A DNA stretch of 64,000 nt from Apteryx mantelli (taxonomy: Eukaryota; Chordata; Aves; Apterygiformes; Apterygidae): NCBI RefSeq assembly GCF_036417845.1, contig NC_090016.1:434001-498000 (forward strand), given 5' to 3'. The notes beneath the pieces are model-generated. The model made no database searches and was not told the origin of the DNA. It saw nothing but the letters and a program-made list of their open reading frames with translations. Positions within the stretch are counted from its first letter, which is position 1. Each line of letters opens with the position of its first letter. Of this stretch, positions 40,416-64,000 are shown in pieces. Made by a program: the position numbers and the translations under genes.

Positions 40416-40955
40416 GGCTCCGCCGCCGAGCCAGAGTCTCCCCGCGATGCGGTTCGGCCCCCCGACCCCGGAAGCGGAAGTCCCGCCCCCCGCACGTCAC
40501 CGCGCCTCAGGACGCTTCCGGCGCGCCGGCCATAGAGGCGGCCTCCCACTCTCCGCACCCGGCAGGGGGTAATAAAAGGCGGCGGGAGGGGGAGAGACTC
40601 GCGTTTGAGTCTTCTCTGTCCTTCCTGGCCTAGAAGCGCCACAGCGGGAGCGCTGGAGCCGGCGGCACCCTGCCCCAGAGCACTCTGCTTCTGCCTAGAG
40701 CGCCGCCGGAAGTCGGAGCAGTAGAGGCGAGTGGGCGGTTAGAGCGTCACCGGAAGCCGGGGCAGTAGAGGCGAGCAGGCGGGTAGAACGCCACCGGAAG
40801 CCGGGGCAGTAGAGGCGAGCGGGCGGGTAGAACGACGCTGGAAGTCGGAGCAGTAGAGGCAGCCTGGCGGCCAGAGCGCCGCCGGAAGCCGGAGCAGTAG
40901 AGGCAACCGGCCTCCAAGGACAGAGAGGCCCTGGGCGGACCTGGTTACGGGCATC
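40416..40955. promoter_or_regulatory. Bidirectional TOX4/RAB2B promoter
   Basis: 540 bp between the two ATGs. The TOX4 side has CCGGAAGCGGAAG (40,468). The RAB2B side is built of a repeat that carries an ETS-type CCGGAAG in most units. No TATA box was seen on either side. Confidence 0.75.
40695..40915 (+). repeat. Five-copy ~43-bp promoter repeat with CCGGAAG (ETS) sites
   Basis: The unit reads AGAGCGCCGCCGGAAGCCGG then AGCAGTAGAGGCGAGCGGGC. Copies start near 40,698, 40,741, 40,785, 40,828 and 40,871. Four of five contain CCGGAAG; the fourth has CTGGAAG. The array ends just before the RAB2B ATG. Confidence 0.88.
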
Positions 40956-43217
<2,262 letters not shown>

Positions 43218-44990
43218 GGGCGCTGGATCCCGATTGGATCCGATCCGATCTTCCCTCCATGGCTTGGGGGGGGGGGGGGGGCACGAGGACGGCGGCCCCG
43301 AGCCCTCATGGCACCGTGTTATTTTTCCTCACCCTTCAGAGCTCAAGGCTGCCCCGCGTCAGTGCCTTTTTTCCCCCCCGATTTCCACTGCCGCCAAGTG
43401 CGTTTCTTGCTGCCGGAGGGGATCTGGGGGTGGCTCGTCGGCTCCTGTGGCTTTAGCACCGTCTCTGCTGCCTGTAAACAAGCTTTTCCTTATTTCTTAA
43501 TGCCATTTCCCGCTCGCGGTGGGCTTTCCTTGTCGCTATATGCCACTGTGCCGCCAGCCGGCTCCATAAATCCGAAACATCCCTCAAACCACAATATTTT
43601 GGGGGCAGAAATTCCCACCCTGGAGCCCCGCTCGTCACAGCAGCGCCCCGATTTCCTTTCTGCCTCATTCCCATGAATAATCCCGTTCCTCCTCCTGCCA
43701 AAATTAACCTGTTTTTTCCCCTCTGATAAGTTTTGCTCCAATAAGAAGAAAAAAACTGACAGCCCGACGCGGCCCCAATGTACCCGTGTAAATTTTTGAG
43801 GTGATACGGGTTGTTTTCTTCTTATTTTATTTATTTTTTTTTAACTTGCAGCGATGGAGGGGAGGATGAGTGGTCGGGATAAAATGCTTTGGCCAAAATC
43901 ACGGCGTTTTGCCCTCTTCCTCCTCAACACAGAAAAACAAAAAAACCCAAAACACAAAAAAAACCCAGCAAAACACATACAGAAAAAAATGGAAAATACG
44001 TATGTTTTTCTTCTGAAACAATGCAGATCCTTCACGTTCACCTGCTCTGCTTTATAAAAAGGAATATGAAAGTGTTTTAAAGGGATTCCCCCCCCCCTTA
44101 ACGATTTCCTTGGGAAAGATGAAAACCTGCAGTAGTAGATTTTCGGCTTTTTTTTTTATTCCCTCCCCTTAGGAAAATGAGCTGTTCAAGTTTTAAAAAG
44201 CTGCTTTTTTTCCCATGAATTTGTGGGAAAACAGTTTTAGTGGGGAAAGGCCGCTTTGGGAAGGCCCCGGCTCTAAAAACCAGTGCTGGAAGAAGATTAA
44301 AAACACACACGCACAAAAAAATTGTCTTTAACGCTGAGGCTTTTCCCCAACTTTCCCTTGTCTTGGGGTGAAATGCTGCTGCGTAAAATGGGTAAAAATG
44401 GATTTTAGGGGCCCGGTGCGGGTTTTCCCCCGCTGCCGGTGCAGGGGGAGGATTCAGGGCCAATTTTTAAACTTTCCAGCAGCTTTAACTGTGTGTTTTG
44501 GGGGTTTACGCTCCCCCAAAAATGGCTGGTGGGAGGGGTGTGAATACGACATTTTTGCACAGCTGAAACCCTGTTTTTGTGGTTTTTCTGCATTTTAGTA
44601 ACTAAAAAAACACACTTAATTGGGGGAAATGAGGTTTCGGGGGTTGCGAGCTTCCCGATTCTGAGTTTTTTAGTAGTTTTAACTGGGTTTTTTTTTGCAC
44701 TTTATTAATAATGAAAATAAAGCCCAAGCAGGAGGCCAGGAGGCAAATTTGAGCTTCCGACCTGTTTAAAAAGTGAATTCTTGCATTTTTTCCCCCTATA
44801 TGTTTCTTTTAATAGGCAAATTGCAGGGTCAGGCTGCGCTTTGGAGCATGAAACATCAAATTTGGCGTTTTATTAATTAAAAAAAGGGGGGGCAGTCAGC
44901 TGGGGGAGGGGTTGAATGTGCCGCAGAGTTTAGGGGATTTTTTTTTTTAAGAGATTAAGGAGTTTTATGAGGGACGGGGGGGATTTGGGG
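43218..44990. other. RAB2B 3' UTR/intergenic region
   Basis: AT-richer sequence with A and T runs after the RAB2B stop. No other gene or clear repeat is seen. Possible AATAAA signals are at about 44,717 and on both strands near 43,675-43,860; which one is used is unclear. Confidence 0.4.
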
Positions 44991-45900
44991 GCGAGGGAGA
45001 CGCCGCCGCCATGGCGGGGAGGGGGTTAACGCCGCGGCAAGATGGCGGCGGCACTTAGCTGCCCGCGGCGCTGCCTGACGGGAGGCGCCGCCCCCTTCCG
45101 CCGCGCCTCGGCCGCGCAGGAAGACGGGGAGACCCGGAGCGCCGCATCCCGCCGCGGTAAAAAAAATATATATATATATAAAGGAGGAAGGGAGGAAGAA
45201 GAGTTGACGTTAATTAAAGGGAAATATTTAGTGAGGGGAGGGGGCGTCAGGCGGCGCGGCGGCAGCCCCCCCCCCCCGCTCAGGCCCCCTCTGCGGCCAC
45301 TTCCGGGAAGGCGCGCAGCCTACCCTGCTGGCGCTCGGTCACGCCCACCGCGCTGCGGCGCGCAGCGGAGGGAGTGGGCGTGGCCTGGCCGTGCGTGGCG
45401 ACGTGCGCGCGTGCGTGCGTTGCGTGCGTGGGGGGGGGCGCAATCACGCTGCGTTGCGCCGCGCCCGCGCGGGCCGCCTTGTTCTCGCGCTTCCCCCCCC
45501 TTGCCGGAGGGGCGGGGGAGGGGGCGCCGGGTGAGGCCACCGCGGGGCGGGGGGGGGGGGACAGAGACACCCCCGCCCCCCCAGGTAAGACCCCCCCCTC
45601 CCCCTTCCCGGTTGGCATGGCGACGCGCGCGCGCGGGGGGGGCGTATTATGGGATGGCGCGGCCCCGGCGCGGGTGGAGGTTCCTCCCTCCTGCCCCCCC
45701 CGGCGCGGGCGGGATGGTTCAGCCCCCCCCCCCCCCGTGTTGGGGGAGGTGGGGCGCGTCCATGTCGCGGCGGCGGCGGGGGGGGAGGGAGCGCCGCGGA
45801 AGGACGGTAGGGCCGCCGCGGGGGGGCGGGGGGGCACGTGGGCGCGACCGCGCGGCTCCCGTAGATGGGGGGAGGAAACGGGGGGGGGGCGGTGGGGACC
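44990..45900 (+). promoter_or_regulatory. CpG island, likely CHD8 promoter and 5' non-coding exon
   Basis: Very CpG-rich, with AAGATGGCGGC at 45,038. CHD8's ATG exon begins with an acceptor (CCCCCTGCAG ending at 47,680) and only 20 nt of 5' UTR, so an upstream non-coding exon is needed. A candidate ends at CCCGCCGCG before GTAAAA near 45,158. Confidence 0.5.
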
Positions 45901-45904
45901 GGCC

Positions 45905-46640
45905 TGTGACTGGGCAGCCCAGTGCTCCCAGTTTCGGCGTCACTGGGAGGCCCGGTGCCCCCAGTTCCCCCGTGACTGGGCACCCCAGTGCTCCCAGTTC
46001 CTTGTTACTAGGGGGCCCAGTTCCCCCATGACTGGGTGGCCCAGTGCCCCTAGTCCCTCTGTGACTGGGCACCCCAGTGCTCCCAGTTCCTTATTACTAG
46101 GTGGCCCGCTTCCCCCATGACTGGGCACCCCAGTGCCCCCAGTTCCCCCGTGACTGGGCACCCCAGTGCTCCCAGTTCCTTGTTACTAGGCGGCCCAGTT
46201 CCCCCATGACTGGGTGGCCCAGTGCCCCCAGTTCCTCTGTGACTGGGCACCCCAGTGTTCCCAGTTCCTTATTGCTAGGCAGCCCAGTTCCCCCGTGACT
46301 GAGCACCCCAGTGCCCCCAGTTCCTTATTACTAGGCGGCCCAGTTCCCCCATGGCTAGGTTGCCTAGTGCCCCCAGTTCCGCCTGTCTGGGCACCCCAGT
46401 GCCCCCAGTTCCCCCATGACTGGGCACCCCAGTGCTCCCAATTCCTTATTACTAGGCAGCCCAGTTTCCCCGTGACTGGGCACCCCGGTGCTCCCAGTTC
46501 CCCTGCTACTGGACGTCCCAGAGCCCCCAGTCTCCCCTGTGACTGGGCATTCCATTTCCCTGTTACTGGTCCCCCCAGTGCCCTGATCTCCCCATTACTG
46601 GTCCCCCCGGCCCCCCAGTTACTGGCCCTCCCGTGCCCCG
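45905..46640 (+). repeat. CCCAGTGC/GACTGGGCA minisatellite upstream of CHD8
   Basis: About 20 units of about 33 bp (TGACTGGGCACCCCAGTGCT, CCCAGTTCCTTGTTACTAGG). Pairs form 66-bp units. The CACTGGG/CCCAGTG core is shared with the array at 24.3-24.9 kb. Confidence 0.88.
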
Positions 46641-47019
46641 GCCCCCCCGTTACTGGGAGCTCGCCCCCCTGCTCCCCCCCCTCCGGCTTCGCATCTCCCT
46701 GAGTCACCGCCCGGCCGGGCCGGAGCCGGAGCGGGATAACGCCCCGGATGGCTCCGCAGCTCCAGCCAGACCCCGGTGCCCTGCTTTTGGCGACGGGGGG
46801 GGAATGCCGTTCCCGTGGCCCCCCTCCTCCACGGGCGCCGGGCTGCGGTTTTGGGGGCACTGTGGGGGGGTCTCGCTGGGCAGCCGCGGAGGGGGGCGCG
46901 AGTGCCGCGGGGGGGGGGTGGCGTTTTCGGGGGCTCCGCCTCGGCCCCCCCCCCCCGGACACTCCCGCCACTGCTGCGGGCCGGGGCCGGGGCCACAGCG
47001 GGTGCGCAGGAGCTGGGGG

Positions 47020-47560
47020 GCAATTGCAGGGGATCTGGGGGGGGATCGAGGAGGAGTTGGGGGTCTGGGGGGGATTGTAGGGGGGTTGGGGGGGATCGCA
47101 GGGGAGTTGGGGGTCTGGGGGGGGATTGCATGGGTCTGTGGGGCAGGAGGGGGCTCTATGGAGCCTGAGGGGGATCACAGGGGGCCTGGGGGGGATTGTT
47201 GGGGGTCTGGGGGGTTTTGCATGCGTCTAGGGGGGAGATTGCAAGGGGCCTGGGGGTCAGGAGGAAGCTGCATGGGGTCTGGAGGGGATTGCATGGGGGT
47301 TGGGGGTCGGGGGTGGGCTGAATGGGGTCGGGGGGGTTGCATGGGGCCTGGGGGTCTGGGGGGGATTGTATAGGGTTTGGGGGGGGTTGCAGGGGGTCTG
47401 GGGGGCTGCAGGGGGTCTGGGGGAGATCGCATGGGGGGTTGGGAGGCAGGAGGGGGCTGCAGCGGGTCTGGGGGGGTATTTCAGGGGGTGGGGGGGTTGC
47501 AAGGGGTCTGGGGGGAGATTGCATGGGGCAGGGGGGCAGGAAGGGGTTGGGGGGGGCATC
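47020..47560 (+). repeat. GGGTCTGGGGGGGATTGCATG minisatellite before CHD8 exon 2
   Basis: About 20 degenerate units of about 25 bp, G-rich on the CHD8 coding strand, ending about 120 bp before the coding exon. Confidence 0.85.
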
Positions 47561-47680
47561 GCGGAGGCGCGTTTCGCCCTGTAGCGGTGGCGTGGGACAG
47601 CCGGGCACCTCGGCCCCCCCGCCGACCCGCTGTGTCCGCGTCACCCCCCCAAATCCCAACCCCACTTCTGCCCCCTGCAG

Positions 47681-60846
<13,166 letters not shown>

Positions 60847-61107
60847 GCGTGCGCGCGTGCCCCCCTTCCCCCCCCCCCCCCGAAACTGTCTCCTCTCTCC
60901 CCACCGCGCCCCGGGCGCTATATTTATATAAATATGTAAAAATGTCTTGTGTCATACGGCAGGGGGGGAGGGGAAGGGGGGAGGGGGGCTAAGGGGGGGT
61001 GTTATCTAGGGGCGGCGGTGGTGGGGTCTTTTGGGGGGCGGGGTGGTTCGAAGGCTTTGGGGGTAGAGCTTCCCGTAGTTGGAGTCTTTTTCTTTTTTTT
61101 TTTTTCT

Positions 61108-61113
61108 AATAAA
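61108..61113 (+). terminator. Poly(A) signal AATAAA of CHD8
   Basis: AATAAA about 260 bp after the CHD8 stop, just before the SUPT16H CpG island. Confidence 0.75.
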
Positions 61114-61149
61114 AAGGGACAAAAACGGGCCGGAAACGGGCGTTTTTTG

Positions 61150-61632
61150 TGTGTGTCTGCGAGCGCGGCCCGCGCGGCGGCGCCCTTCGCCCACGGCGCT
61201 GTGAGGGGGAGGGGGAGAAGGAGGAGGGGTCACGCGACACCTCGCGCCAGCCTTTTCCCGCCGGCGCCCTCCCGCGCGTGCGCAGTGCGCAGCGGCGCCG
61301 CCAGCGCGCCAGCCCCCCTCCCCATCCACCCACCCACCGCCATTTGCAGCCCCGCCCACTCGCGCGCGCGCCGGTGGCGGGAGCTTCTCGGGGGGGAAGC
61401 GGAAACGCGCACGCGCCGGGGTCGCGGCACCGGAAGCGGAAACGCGCGCGCGCTCTCGCGCGCTCTCTCTCGCTCCCGTCGTCCTGGTGGTGGCGGGCGG
61501 CGGCGGCGGCGAGGGAAGCGCTTCCGGGGTGAGCGCGGGAGGCGGCTGCGGGGGGGGCGGCGGCGGCGGCGGGGAAGCCCCCGCACGGCGGCACCGGCGA
61601 CCGCAGCGCCCCGGCGAGCCCGAGCCGCCCCT
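61150..61632 (+). promoter_or_regulatory. SUPT16H CpG-island promoter and 5' UTR
   Basis: Very CpG-rich, with CCGGAAGCGGAAACGCGC near 61,430 (ETS-like) and GC boxes. CHD8 poly(A) and SUPT16H ATG are about 520 bp apart. Confidence 0.65.

Positions 61633-64000
<2,368 letters not shown>

Noticed and set aside
45042-46031. 329-codon Arg/Pro/Gly-rich frame starting at ATGGCGGCGG
   Set aside because: CpG-island sequence with simple runs that enters the ACTGGG minisatellite. The ATG is more likely part of a YY1-type AAGATGGCGGC element.

Overview
The window looks like a bird microchromosome. It is strongly GC-rich, crowded with tandem repeats and carries CR1 LINE fragments. It contains an array of antibody-type V segments with fused V-D ends on both strands, the arrangement known for avian immunoglobulin pseudogene pools. 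This is followed by six compact vertebrate genes with short introns. The species cannot be named from the sequence alone.

Region 1 (1-17.8 kb) is a dense VH-like array: I count 37 V segments or fragments, 20 on + and 17 on -, about one per 480 bp. Each segment that reaches its 3' end runs without a break from the FR3 cysteine into a D-like stretch ([39 protein letters not shown] types), and I found no recombination signal. Most lie in alternating orientation, as head-to-head and tail-to-tail pairs. Only four (starting at 1603, 5762, 9058 and 12355) keep an ATGCAAAT octamer, a leader exon and a spliced V exon. A 3,296-bp block is tandemly repeated about three times (2.99-12.24 kb). CR1 reverse-transcriptase fragments are embedded in the array and serve as markers of duplication and inversion. 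No J or C segment is present.

Region 2 (17.8-27.3 kb) has no recognisable protein gene. It holds an AT-rich stretch full of TGCAA words, a four-copy ~70-bp repeat carrying AAAGGTCA half-sites, a CR1 fragment, several minisatellites and a CpG-rich block with RFX-like half-sites.

Region 3 (27.3-64 kb) holds SALL2 (+), METTL3 (+), TOX4 (-), RAB2B (+), CHD8 (+) and the 5' part of SUPT16H (+). Order and relative orientation match human 14q11.2, where this block sits next to the first TRAV genes. The VH-like array therefore occupies the position of the TCR alpha/delta V array, so whether it is an IGHV pool or a VH-delta (TRDVH) pool is a real question. Exon models for METTL3, TOX4, RAB2B and CHD8 are complete and keep phase throughout. 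SALL2 appears to have lost its N-terminal and C-terminal zinc fingers. A C/D-box snoRNA matching mgU6-53 (SNORD8/SNORD9) lies in a CHD8 intron.

Functionally the gene block is housekeeping: transcription factors (SALL2, TOX4), the m6A writer (METTL3), a Golgi Rab (RAB2B), a chromatin remodeller (CHD8) and a FACT subunit (SUPT16H). Nearly every long intron carries its own private minisatellite.
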